From the NCBI GenBank assembly GCA_022496205.1, contig WTXD01000018.1, forward strand, positions 62,001 through 126,000: 64,000 nucleotides of DNA, read 5' to 3'. The notes beneath the pieces were generated by a model that saw nothing but the letters and a program-made list of their open reading frames with translations, did not search any database and was not told where the DNA came from. This stretch comes from Gloeopeniophorella convolvens (taxonomy: Eukaryota > Basidiomycota > Agaricomycetes > Russulales). This document shows, piece by piece, positions 23,578 through 34,444 of the stretch; the first letter of the stretch is position 1; each line of letters starts with the position of its first letter. The translations under genes and the position numbers were made by a program.

Positions 23578-25526
23578 ATGACAGGACCACCGACGCCCCG
23601 CCCCGGAGCGTCCGGGTCGAAGAAGAGCAACCCCCTGCTCGGGGATCCGCCGCGCGGACACGATGAGCCGCACAGGCGCGCACCCCTCCTCCGCGAGCTG
23701 CACCGGCTCGGGACAAGCATCGTAGCCGACACACTCGACTGGGACGGTGCGCCCTGCCTTACACATTGCAGCAGGAGCAAGCGATAAACTGAGACGCGTC
23801 ATGCAGCGCTGATGCACCGCGAGCTTGACTTCGGGGGGAGCATGCTCTCGCTCGACAGCGCCTGCTCGGCTCTGCAGCACGATCGCGAAACATACTACCA
23901 CCTGTGGGTGGCCGTGCAAAAGGTGCTGCAGGAGGCCGGCCCTGACGCAACAAGGTGCGTGCCCCGCGCCCCTGTGGAGCCTAGGGACAGCGGCTGATAA
24001 AGCACGTACACGCCCCTACGCGTGTGGCAGGCAGATCAGTGGCGTGCGCTCCGGTGGGCGAGATCAGATAGCGGTGCGTCTCGTGGACGCTGCACTGGAA
24101 CAGTTCGTCAGTCACCACCTGTGCTGTCCGACGATCACTCTGCTCACCTCGGGCTTGCCGTGCCAGCTCGCGGAGATCGGGAGCGCGCTCATGGACTTCG
24201 TCGACGGACCGCACTGCACCGTCGTCGATCCGCGGTGCGACGGCGACCCTGCCGCCCTGTGTGCCAAGGCACGCAGCCTCGTCGCGCGCTTCGAGGCTCT
24301 CGGACACGACAGGGGCTCACTGCTGCTCGCGGTACGTCGGCCACGCGACGCGGTGCGTCGCGTGCGTGGGATGTGGCGTCCAGGCACTGACGGAGCAGCG
24401 TTGCAGATCCCCGCGACTGAGACCGGTATCGAGGCAGCTGCCACCTTGCAACGCGAAGACGCGATCAACGTCTGTCTGTGCTTCGTCTCGGGCATCGGGC
24501 ACGCCGCCGCGTGCGCGCGCGCAGGCGCGGCCGCGGTGAGCCTGTCCATTGCAGCGGTCAGCACCGAGCTCTTTTCCCTGCTGCGCAGCGGGCACGATAA
24601 TCAGACTCACATGGGAACGCAGATGCGCGAGTGGGACAGAAACCGGGCCGGCCACGCAAGTGGCAGCAAGGTGACAGACGCCGCGATCGACGAGGCACAG
24701 ACGGCTGCGGCTTACTTTGCGCAGCACGGAGCGCAGACGACGCTTATCGCGCGCACGCTTGGACACGTAAGCAGCCATTAATGCCCCCTCTCTGCGACTG
24801 CCGACGCGCCTGCATACGCAGGTCAACGACGCGGCTGAGCTCGCCATGCTTCCCGCGGTGGCACTCGGCGGGGCCCAGGCGAGGGACGCCGAGTGGCATA
24901 CCACATACCCAGCGCCGGTGCATGCGCTGCCAGACGCGGCCGTCCGGCGTGCTGCATCGCTCCCGCCGCCCAAGGCCATCCCTGTCGGGCGCGGCGCGCT
25001 CGCAGGACGTCAGATGGACGCCAGGGCGCTCAGCGCGCTGACCGCGATCTTGTACAGCGCGCTCGGCGAGAGCAAGGCAGATATGGCAGTTATCGCGCAG
25101 CTCGCAGAGCGTGAGATCGCGTGGCAGCTTGCGCTCCAGCGACCAATGTACGTCCCGCGGGCGCGCGCGGTCGACACGCAGCCCCCGCCACCGCGCAAGC
25201 GCAAGCGTGTACTTGCGCCGGACTCGCCGCACAAGTGGGCGCGGTGCGTGGACGACACGTACGCTGTGCATATGGGCTCATCAGTGCTCTGCTCGGATGA
25301 GGTGGAGGAAAGGGCAGGCGCACCGTGCGAGCCTACGCGTGGTCTCTGGGCGCGCCTCTTCGTGGCCGAGGACGTTTCTCAATGGCACACCGAAGCTGGG
25401 AAGGGCGGAAGCGAGTCGGGAGACGGGGCGGATGCCGAGGCGTTCCCGACTGTCCACTGGTGGCCAAATGGCGGCGAGGATGGGGCAGCGCGCGGTTCTC
25501 AGGACCCCATGGACGAAATATTCTAG
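23578..25526 (+). CDS. Transaldolase-fold protein without the catalytic lysine
   Basis: Begins MTGPPTPRPG; introns at 23747-23806, about 23955-24029, near 24331-24405 and near 24768-24821 are all clear GT-AG pairs. Homology to transaldolase is seen as LGTSIVADTLDWD (beta-1 with the Asp), CAKARSLVARFEALGHDR, IPATETGIEAAATLQREDA, NVCLCFVSGIGHAAACARAG and AAYFAQHGAQTTLIARTLGH, in family order. Active transaldolases carry the Schiff-base Lys just before I-[PA]-[AS]-T; here the exon junction gives LLLA|IPATE, so Lys is replaced by Ala. The N of the usual TTNPS motif and the Glu of the STEVD motif are also not conserved. Only the first Asp and a late Ser survive. The C-terminal 150 residues (PPPPRKRKRVLAPDSPHK onward) are extra and hold a possible nuclear-localisation-like basic cluster. 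Probably a non-catalytic paralogue, role unknown. Confidence 0.8.
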
Positions 25527-25620
25527 CATTTCCAGTGATTATCGCGGAGGCGCCAGGCGCGCTACTAGCTCCGTGACGTGGTAACCTCCTGAGTCATAAG
25601 TTGTACCCATATCTTGGAAC

Positions 25621-25932
25621 TTGGTCCCATCAGTGGGAGGTTCCGCCGTGACTTGGGGAGGCGGGGAACTGGTAGCCTTCTGGAGATATTCCTTTGTTGT
25701 AGACCAAGGCCATTATTCTCAGAACATCATGATCTGTTCGCCTGTCGCGCTTCCCTGGAAGGTCCCGATGCTAGCACGCGCCGCCGTGTCAATGGAAAAA
25801 CGCGGTGTCGACAATACGGCGCACGAGAAGCGGCACAACCGTGAGGTTGGGGAGAGGTGGATTGAGGCCAGCTCTTCGTATGCTCCAAAATTCCAGAACG
25901 TGACACTACAGCTTAAGTCAAACGCGTACTAA
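25621..25932 (+). CDS. Hypothetical ORF, 103 codons
   Basis: Single open frame MVPSVGGSAVTWGGGELVAF ... NVTLQLKSNAY, on the plus strand and shortly after the transaldolase-like gene. Base composition is less GC-rich than the neighbours. No motif, signal peptide or membrane span is recognised. It could be one exon of a longer gene together with 25994-26425, or a chance ORF. Confidence 0.25.
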   Translation: MVPSVGGSAVTWGGGELVAFWRYSFVVDQGHYSQNIMICSPVALPWKVPMLARAAVSMEKRGVDNTAHEKRHNREVGERWIEASSSYAPKFQNVTLQLKSNAY

Positions 25933-25993
25933 ATGCGGAGCCGAGAGACGCCGGGGTGGAGATAGCAGCAAAGAATACCATCGTTCTTGGGAG

Positions 25994-26425
25994 ATGGAAA
26001 CCCTTTCAGAAGGGATCTTCCCTGCGCAGGTTAGACGGCGTTTGCCTGGATGGGAGCGGTCGGTGGAGGTGGAAGGCCGCAGCGCCCCATACGAATTTGC
26101 TCGTAACTTTCATTGCGTGGGAGACTGGTCCGTGTGCCCGTTCCACGGTGATTTTCCTAGTCCTTATGCGCCTGGGAAGCGGGAAGTATATTCCCTAGAA
26201 TGGAGCCCCTTCATTTGCACTTGGGCTTTGCGCAGAGAAGGAACGGTTGTCTCGGTCAGAGAAAATCAGAACGCATCAGACAACAGGAACACGCGCCAAA
26301 GGTGGATACCTTCTGTTGAATTAAGAAGCCATTTATGCGAAAGGCTGGAAGGAAGCGCCACGGTGGAAAACGTAGACTGTGCCGCCAGTGCAGCTGTTCC
26401 AGTGATGATCGCTGGATGCGAATGA
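25994..26425 (+). CDS. Hypothetical ORF, 143 codons
   Basis: Open frame METLSEGIFPAQVRRRLPGW ... with Trp-rich central part (DWSVCPFHGDFPSPYAPGKR, LEWSPFICTWALRREG), ending AAVPVMIAGCE. The amino-acid make-up is protein-like, and it lies just after 25621-25932 on the same strand. No family recognised. Possible relic of a mobile or lineage-specific gene; equally possible by chance. Confidence 0.3.
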   Translation: METLSEGIFPAQVRRRLPGWERSVEVEGRSAPYEFARNFHCVGDWSVCPFHGDFPSPYAPGKREVYSLEWSPFICTWALRREGTVVSVRENQNASDNRNTRQRWIPSVELRSHLCERLEGSATVENVDCAASAAVPVMIAGCE

Positions 26426-27445
26426 CCAATATTCATATAATTGGTTCGACGTCGCTGGGAAGTCGATAGCGCCGTCAATTGATGGCCCCCCATAGGCGCA
26501 GTGTGCTTGTTGTAACCAGGTTCCTGTTGGCGCCTACAGCGCGTGACACCGGGCCAAGGATCCGAAGGGCAGATGTCTTCGGCCAGTAAAAAAGCAGTCT
26601 CGTGAAACAACAGGAACATGTGGCGTACGCGGCAACAGTTCCGAAGTTGGAGAGCTGGCTAAGTGGATAAGAGAGCTGAATGTGGTAGCAAGTAGTGGCC
26701 CAAGTGTTCGCACTGTAAGACCTTGGGGATAAGCACGCGCTTAAGTGGCGAGAGGAAGTACAGGACAATCCGACGATGTCGGATGGTTGAAGAGCCTCTT
26801 CTAATTAACAGCAACATCCGATGTCAAAACAAGCTCGTCGCTCGGCACGTCAAGCAAGCTAAGCACTTAACACAGGCTGATCCCAGGGCAGGTGCGGATT
26901 GACGGGCAAGAGGTCCGAGAGCAGAGGAGACCTTGAGAAAGGGATCTGCGGGGCGGAGAGGTCACAGCCAGTCCCAGTTTGTCAGTTTGAGCCTGGATGT
27001 TGGCGTATATGCGCCGAACGGAGGACGCCGATGTTTCGGAGGGTAGGAAGGAACGTGCATAACGTGCGGCACTCTGTCACAAGACAGAATCGTGAGTCGC
27101 CGTCTACGTAGCTTCTCCTGCAGTCAAGGAATAAGCTTAGGGCGAGGGTTGCTCGTGACGTGCAGAGTGAGGGGCAGCGGACCGTCGTGGACGGCGGTGA
27201 GCAGCAGGTGCGTTTTTCTGCGGCAGTTTGCGAGTGCACATTCGGAGAGGGAGCTGTTGGCAGATGGGAAAAGGTGTGTCAGCAAGACTCCGCCGATCTA
27301 TCTGATTGCCGAGGCGCCAACCTGCTCGGCTCGGCGCCGCCGACTTGTCCGACGACTTGTCCGCACGGTCATCCTCAATTTCTTCCTTCGGCCTCCCCCG
27401 TCCTGCAAGCTTGCCTCCCACAGTACCCTCCTAACGTGCGGCAAC
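26426..27445. other. No gene recognised
   Basis: About 1 kb before the HAD phosphatase. Short ORFs only. CT-rich leader sequence lies just before the ATG at 27446. Confidence 0.5.
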
Positions 27446-28698
27446 ATGAGTGTGCGTCTGGATACGCAGAAGCCCGAGCTCTACCAGACGCTTCTTGACA
27501 ATTATGACACTTGGATGTTCGATTGTGACGGTGTGCTGTGGCACGGAGACCGTCTCATAGACGGCGCGGTGGAGGTGCTCAACATTCTACGGAGTCAGAG
27601 TACGTAACGCATGCACAAGCTCTCAGGTGTCGTGCTCATCTCGCTTTCGCCGCATTGGACTGACTGGCGGCCTCGATCCGATCCGGGTTTGCAGAGAAAC
27701 ACGTCCTCTTCGTTACGAACAACGCGACCAAGTCCCGGCCCAACTACAAGAAGAAATTCGATGGCCTCGGGATAGAGGCGCATGTTGTATGTGGTCATAC
27801 CGATTGCTTCTTACTGGCCAAGAATGCATGTTGGGTCTGCAGGATGAGATCTTCGGATCAGCATATGCAGCTGCCGTGTACCTCTCATCCGTCCTGAAGT
27901 TCCCTAAGGACAAGAAGGTGTATGTGATCGGCATGTCAGGACTCGAGGAGGAGCTCCGCAGCGAGGGTATCTCCTTCATTGGAGGAACGGTGAGCCTCGC
28001 GATGTCTACATGTCGTTTTTTCAATGCGCATCTAATTTCCTGGCGCAGGATCCCGCGGACAACACCTTGTCTCCTCCGGGCGAGATCCCACCAGACCCAA
28101 CGGTCGGCGCCGTACTCGTTGGTCTCGACACGTCGATTAACTACACGAAGTTGTCGCGCGCATTCCGCTATGTACACTCGAACCCCGAGTGCGCATTCCT
28201 CGCAACCAATGAAGATTCTACGTACCCATCAGACAAGGGTCTGCTGCCTGGTGCCGGTGCGGTCCTTGCGCCGCTCGTTACTGCTCTGGGTCCCGACCGG
28301 CCTGTCACCGCGATCGGGAAACCGAGCAGCTTAATGCTCGATGCTATCAAAGCCAAGTGCGTTTCCTGTTCTGTATACATCCCTCGAGCGTGTCGGTGGA
28401 TGTTAATTGGGGTGCGTTCGTGGTGTGTTGCAGGCACAACTTCGATCCTGAACGCACGATCATGGTGGGCGACCGCCTCAACACTGACATCCAGTTCGGA
28501 AAGAGCGGCGGGCTGGCGACGCTACTCGTCTTGACTGGTGCGCTCCTCTCCTTAATCGTATCGTTGCGCGATCTCATTGTGATCACACTTCCAGGTATCA
28601 CATCTGAAGAGAACATAACAGGTCCTAATCCGTCGACTATAGTTCCCGACTATGTGACTGCCACGATTGGCGACCTGCGCTCAGTGAAGGCGAATTAG
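27446..28698 (+). CDS. PHO13: HAD phosphatase, PHO13 / phosphoglycolate phosphatase type
   Basis: Cytosolic Mg-dependent phosphatase of the 4-nitrophenylphosphatase/PGP group, which clears toxic side products such as 2-phosphoglycolate (known for the family). Motif I WMFDCDGVLWHGD with the nucleophile Asp lies in exon 1; motif II LFVTNNATKSR in exon 2; then EIFGSAYAAAVYLSSVLKF, DKKVYVIGMSGLEEELRSEG, a C2-type cap (VGAVLVGLDTSINYTKLSRA), motif III AIGKPS and motif IV IMVGDRLNTDIQFGKSGG. All catalytic residues are present. Six or so short introns. Ends DYVTATIGDLRSVKAN-stop at 28696-28698. About 305 residues, the usual length. Confidence 0.93.
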
Positions 28699-30869
28699 AT
28701 CGATGACGATGATACGGATGGCTGTATAGAGCATAGATCAGCACCCTAGAAGACAAATTTTGGGTTGTATATTTCGGATGTGCACTCTTGATGGTAATCG
28801 TGGTGACGAATGGAAGACGTCGTGTCCTTGTAGGCTTGAATCCTTATTCATTATCGGGCTCTTTGACAAGCAAGCATAATCATAATCTAAATAGGCTCCA
28901 AATCATCCCTGATAACAGTATCCAGTGAACCTTGTTCAAATGAGGTGCCTATGACATATCTGGGGTTAAGGGCTCAAGACGGCTTGCCCCCGCTGATGCG
29001 CACCCTGTGATCAAGACAAATGGGCGGCGGCGAGCACAGCTATACGATGCTAGGACAGGTAGAGCTAGTCCTGAGCGCCGCGCCGATCGTGCATGAGCCA
29101 TCGATCGTACTTGGGCCGTGCTCTGCGCAGCTCATCCGTTCATTTCTCGGCGTGCCTCTGAGTCTGCAGGCGGACTTGCCGGAGATGACCCGGGGCCTCA
29201 CCAAAGGACCGCGAAGAGCATGGCAAAGGCCCTCCCCGACTGTTTCTGGTGACAGCGTGTTGTATCCTGCCAGTTGCTAGTCATGAGATTTGGAAGTAAT
29301 TAGTCCCTAGTCCCGGCGCACCGAGTCCAGGACCACTGGCTGCTCCGCGGGGCAATTGACCATCGCTTGATACATTGCGCTCCGCGTTGCGCCTGTGGGC
29401 GTCATCGCATTGCCTTGATGTGCGAAGTTTGAGCTAGACCGCCGCAGGGTCGCCAGGTGCGCCACTTGCGTGGGTGAGTAGCATCCGCCAACCCAAACCG
29501 CGCATCTGTCATGAGCGACGGAGCCAGCTGAGTCGCCGAGCCCCCATTAATGATGCAACCCGAGAATGTAACAGCGTCCAGCCCACGCTTGCGCGCCCCT
29601 TTGAGGTTATCGCGTGCGGCGTCGCATGACAGGAAGCTTGCGCCGCAACCGCCTTGTTTCAAGAATCTCATCTGACGCGGGGGATTCTACAAAGGGGCGT
29701 CTGGCTCAAGCTGCGCCCGCCGTCCGCTCCCAATTGCAAGTCGCCGATCCGCTGCAGTGCGTGCCAATGGGCTGTGTCGGCCGCGTATCTTCGGTGGCTT
29801 CTTCGCGGGACTTGAAGGCCCTTGGCTGGGCCAAGCGAGGATAGCTCAGGGACCAAGGGGCAACCTCACAGCCCGTGTTCCCGCGTTTCGCATGTGCCCC
29901 GGGAAGGCATACGCGAGCTGAAGACCCCGCCGCTGGATATAGTTAACTCACCGAAGGTTCCACCGCGGTAGCCACGCGCGTGTGTATCGTCGTCGCGGCC
30001 CTTTGATGCGCTCCAGACGCCCGCGCGTGTGCACGTTTCGCGATCAGCGAAGAGATACGATTCAGATGCTCGCTAAGCAGGCATGACTGCGCTGTATATA
30101 CCTTCGCGCGCCGAATCGGGGCTTGCGCAAACGAGCGACGGGGACCTCGACACGCTCGCATCCCAATGGGAACAGCCGACGCGGGCACAGGGAACCTCAC
30201 AACGCAGGTAGCCACCGCCCACAGCTTCCGAAGGCCCCGAGCACCTTGTGCGAGCAGAGACGGAAGCCTTCCACCGCGGCGCCCGCCCTGCTGTTGTTTT
30301 CAGCCAGAAAGGCTAAAGCCCGCACCATGGGAAGGGGCGATGCCTGAAAGGCGGCGTTTTCTTCTGAAGGGCCATCGCGAAGTGTGATGATTGCCTGCCA
30401 GGGCCGCTTCTTGGGTAGATACGCTACCGCTTCTGAGAAAATGGATGCACGCTGAAACTTTATCCGGCGATGTTTTTGTTGCTGGTGAAGAGAAGATCCA
30501 ATTTGTACCCATGGACCCGGGAGCCGAGAAAGTTGAACCCGTTGCCGTGTTGAGTAAATATGAACCCGCGAATACAGGCGCGAGTGAACGACTGGGCCAG
30601 GCTGGGCTGACCATGACGAGTGGGCGTGATTGTCTTCAGCTCTTGCAATTGTTGGTGACTATGAGTTGGGAACACTGACGGCGGCCGTTGGCAGACAAAA
30701 GCACCTGCCAACAACTCTAGTGTCATCTCCTGCATTCGTGGCACTCGAAGGTATTTTAGCGTGAAGCGAGACCACCGAGGTCCTACAAGGTGCAGCAAGA
30801 GTCAAATAGAAAAACGACAGCATCGGACACACAGCAGTAGAGAAAGGGGATACGATAGAACTGAGAGCA
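28699..30869. other. No gene recognised between HAD phosphatase and TAF6
   Basis: 2.2 kb between the 3' ends of two convergent genes. Small ORFs (29020-29280, minus 29402-29671, 30391-30678) lack motifs and overlap others. No tRNA-like internal promoter pair was found by eye. Confidence 0.5.
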
Positions 30870-32371
30870 TCAACTCTCTGCGAGCACACCCCGTGCCCAC
30901 ACCGCGTCACTCACAAGACGCTCCGCGAAAAAGTCACCGAGCGTGTCGCGCAGGCGCTCCACGACCTGCGCATCGTCCGTACTCATTGGGTCGAGCGGTA
31001 TTGGGTTCTCCGATGGTGGGTGTAGCACAGCGAGAGCCTCAAACACCGCGCCTGCAACGCCTGGCTCTGCGCCGAGAGCTTTTGCACCACCCGCATCCAG
31101 GAGGCCCTTGCGTACCGCCTCTTTCCCAACACCAATGAGCCCGCGCAGCGCGCCGAGCCTTGTGCCAGGCCCGCGCTCCGGCGCGAGTAGTGCGAGAAGG
31201 AGAGTCTTCATGATGCGTGGAGCCAGCGAAGGGTACGTCGCTGAGTGTTGCGTGAGGATGCGAGCGAGTGCGGACGCGGCGGAGGTACGGAGGTGCGTTG
31301 AGTGCATGGGTGGGAGTGAGGAGTGTAGTAGGACGGAGAGCACGGGAGGAAGGATTTGATGAAGCTACAGATAGTACGTATCAGCGCTGTGTCTCATGGA
31401 CACCCACTGGGAAGGACGCACGTATGGCTCGACGAACAAGGTCGTGTTTTCGAGTAGCGCCGCAATGACGTCGAGCAGCACCTCAAGGGTGCGCCCAGAG
31501 TTGTCATCCTGAGCACCATCATGCAACACGCTCACAGCACCCTCGCCGACCCAGCGTACTAGGTACGGGAGCAGTGCTTGGAGTCCCGCGTCATGCCTCA
31601 AACTCGCGAGCGCGGCCGTTCGTTTGGTTGGGTCCGCGGGACCAGAAGGGAGTATCGACGTGGTGAGACGCGCGTAGTAGAGTTGGAGCTCGCGCGAGAG
31701 CACTTGCTTAACGAGCGCAGCTTGTTGCCCGGCGCGTTTGTCGGATGCAGCGGTACCCGGTGCTGTCATCGACGGATCGTCGCGCGGCACGGCTGGCGGG
31801 TTCTCGGGAATGAGGGGTTGGACACCTTCGACGGCAAGCCAGTGTGCGGTCCATCGGACACTTGCTGGAAGGGCGAGCTTCTCTTCACGAAGGACGCGCT
31901 CAAAGTCGACTTCCTCGTCCTCCACAAAGTATACGGGGCCGACGGTCGCCATTTGTGGGTAGGGTAACGCGCGACGGAAGAGTGGCACCGTGTGTGCGCT
32001 GTGACCGTATAGTGGTTCAATATTGAGAACACGTAGCGCGCGGTCGATATCGCCAGTTGTGAGTGTTGTGCGTCGCGAATGCCGCATAAAACGTGACGCT
32101 TCCTGCTGAGATATGGGGGTCTGAAATGGGGCAAGAGGCGCGGCATAGCGCACCTCGATGACCTGGTGTATTCGGTACTCTACATCACTAGCCAAAGCTG
32201 ACGCGACTGCCTCTGGAAGGTTTGCAATAGCAAGGGATTCGGCGACATCCTAGGACTCCGTGGTCGATGGGTGCCGTGTGAGAAGAAGAGATGACGCACC
32301 TTGACCGACTCGGCCTTGTACAGCCCCGTTGATGATCCAGAAGGCTTTGTCGGCTTTGGTTTCGCGCTCAT
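30870..32371 (-). CDS. TAF6: TFIID subunit TAF6
   Basis: Core transcription factor shared by TFIID and related complexes; its histone fold pairs with TAF9. The start MSAKPKPTKPSGSSTGLYKA is at 32371. After an intron near 32245-32300 comes the TAF histone fold: VAESLAIANLPEAVASALAS, EYRIHQVIEV, and SRRTTLTTGDIDRALRVLNI followed by EPLYGH, which is the TAF6 signature. The middle domain has FEDEE-like acid residues (YFVEDEEVDFERVLREEKL) and LPASVRWTAHWLAVEGVQP. The C-terminal HEAT repeats (LEVLLDVIAALLENTTLFVE; intron near 31362-31427; THLRTSAASALARILTQHS) end with VWARGVLAES-stop. About 460 residues, normal. Confidence 0.93.
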
Positions 32372-33032
32372 CGTTGTCGATCCGGAGTTGTGCGTGCGAC
32401 GCCTGTCGATACCGTTCAATTACAACACGCTGTGGTCGCCGGTCTCAGTGCAAGCGGAGTGAGTGTCGGCAATCTCCGTCAGTCCACTCGACGACTCGCC
32501 AATCCGTGGCACACAGCTTGTCCCATACCATCACTCAACCGTTGATCTTGTTGGGCGATCATACGACGGTTACAGCCCTCTCCCCCACCCCTTGCTATTT
32601 GTTTCCTCTCACTGCCCCGGGACTGTCACCTGTCTCCATGTTCTCCAGCTCGAAGCACCCGAAAAGAGTGGCCGGCTCGTAGGCTCCCAGTACAGTACTG
32701 GCCCCAGATGGCGCGGCGTTGAATTCCTGTTGGGTCTGACATTCACCGTATCACTGCCTCCCCCATGCCTCACCCAGGCCATCACCGTCCCCAAGGTTAC
32801 AATTTGACAATCACTCATGCTAGCCTCGGCGAAGTCAGGAACAGTTCAGCGGGATATGCGGGACATGCGAGCCAGTTATAAAGCCTGGCTCATCAGGCCT
32901 TCAGGGCTCAACCCATCTAGACCTTCCGACCTGGTGTCACCGAGTTGATCTCTTTTTGTCTCGTCTCTGTCCGCTACTCCGCACTTCTCTTTTGCACAAC
33001 CGTTCCTTCTCCCGAACCCCATCCCAACAGTC
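32372..33032. other. Divergent promoter region TAF6 / secreted protein
   Basis: 660 bp. Holds a TATA box at 32877-32882 facing the secreted-protein gene and, presumably, the TATA-less promoter of TAF6. No gene. Confidence 0.6.
32877..32882 (+). promoter_or_regulatory. TATA box of secreted-protein gene 1
   Basis: TATAAA in the context GTTATAAAGCCTGGC, 151 nt before the ATG at 33033. The paralogous gene downstream has TATAAGG in a similar place (34294-34300, TTATAAGGCTGGC). Confidence 0.6.
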
Positions 33033-33634
33033 ATGTTCCGCTTTGGCATCGCGTCTTTTTTCGTCGTTTTCGCTCAACTATTACTGCTTGGCCATGCAGG
33101 TGCGTGCGTCTACACCATTGTATGCGAGTATGGTTCCAATTGTGTGTAGCTCCTCTTGAGAGTCGCCAGATTGGTGGCATAGCGTGCAATGCCAACCGCC
33201 TTGGGATTGTTTTGACTTTGAAAAGTGCTAGCGGCACTGCCAAGGGCCTGGCTACGTCACTCGCGTGCGTGATTATGGTCTTCCCCTGTCCATCTACTCG
33301 AGTACAGACCATACATGCAGTAACACTTCCGATGCGACCAACGTCCAGGCGATCCAAACCGGTATCAAGGGCGCACAGGGTGCTATCGATGTCATTGGCA
33401 AGGCCTTGCTCAGCGGTCAAACTGCACCTGCAGACGCACGCAACCAGGTTCAAGGCAATCTCACTAGCGCCATTGACGCGCTGAGCCGGTTCAACTCGTG
33501 CGTTGTCTTCCATAGGTTGCCGTGGAAATGTCTTTGACCTTCCCATCAGGACGTCTACTGATGTGACCAAGTTGGGGAGTCAGCTAACAAGTGCCGTCAA
33601 CGCCGGACTTGGCGTCGTGTCGGACTGCAAGTGA
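33033..33634 (+). CDS. Small secreted protein, HsbA-like (paralogue 1)
   Basis: About 150 residues. MFRFGIASFFVVFAQLLLLG is a signal peptide ending near HA. Three introns (about 33100-33150, 33252-33317, and one near 33498-33550) interrupt the mature protein: PLESRQIGGIACNANRLGIV, SASGTAKGLATSLANTSDAT, GAQGAIDVIGKALLSGQTAP, RNQVQGNLTSAIDALSRFN and a last exon ending GLGVVSDCK-stop at 33632-33634. Two cysteines, one near each end, may pair. The helical Ala/Gln/Leu pattern with spaced V-x-G-N-L-T recalls the hydrophobic surface-binding protein A family of fungi; I hold that as tentative. Probably cell-wall or extracellular. Confidence 0.75.
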
Positions 33635-34444
33635 TTGGAGCAGGTGGGGCTCTGCATGAGAAGGAGGGCGTGCGCTGGCTTGTAAGTAGAGAGTATGTGG
33701 CTGGGCCACCTGTCAATTTATATGGGCATCGAGATCACTCGGCTGGGGCCTCTGATGGTTTGCTTCCTTTGGTAACTCCGCCAGATAGACGATCTTGGAC
33801 GACCTTACACGCCACGTGCATATGGTGACCCCGTCTCACGGTGCTATCAAATCATGGAGCAGGCCGCGTATCCACCCCGATCGACTCCACGCCAGGAATC
33901 GCCCTAGATTCTCCCTGAACATGATGACCCTCCGCATCCCAGCCAGTGTGATGGGCTAACAGGAGTTCGCAAATCGCATCTTTGCTCGCACCAACATCAC
34001 CGTGCCCACCTCTCGATTGATACGATCAAAGTCGTAAATCTTATGCTGTACCGACCCCGCATACCAGCTCTCGCTGTTTGATAAGACCACCGGTCATCGA
34101 GGTAAGATCATACTAACTTGCGTTCGGCGAGCGACCCTGTGTTCTATGTAGGCATCTCCGAAGATTTCAATAAGCTGCAAATCAGATGCGAGCGCTTTTT
34201 GACAGAGCACCCTCGTTACCACCTACGAAACACTTGTATTCTGCTCCACCTCGTAAGCGATGCCAGAACCTCCCACGCAATGCTGAGACTGCTTATAAGG
34301 CTGGCCGAGACGGGCTCGCTGTTGGCAACCCACCATTCTCGGAGCAGGCCTCCTCAGCTTGACGCTTTTCACTTCCATTTTTTTCTCTTGAGCCCTCTTT
34401 TCCGACTTTGTCGTCTCGTTTTTTTGCACACCATTTTCATAAAC
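33635..34444. other. Intergenic region between the two secreted-protein genes
   Basis: 810 bp with no supported gene. It carries the second gene's TATA-like element TATAAGG at 34294-34300 and its leader. Comparison with 32800-33032 shows shared short motifs near the TATA box, in line with duplication of promoter plus gene. Confidence 0.5.

Noticed and set aside
26645..26720. tRNA-like A-box (TGGCTAAGTGG) suggesting a tRNA gene
   Set aside because: No matching B-box (GGTTCGANTCC) at the right distance and no acceptor stem could be paired.
30391..30798. Small ORFs on both strands before TAF6
   Set aside because: Overlapping, no motifs, and no splice pattern that joins them into a gene.
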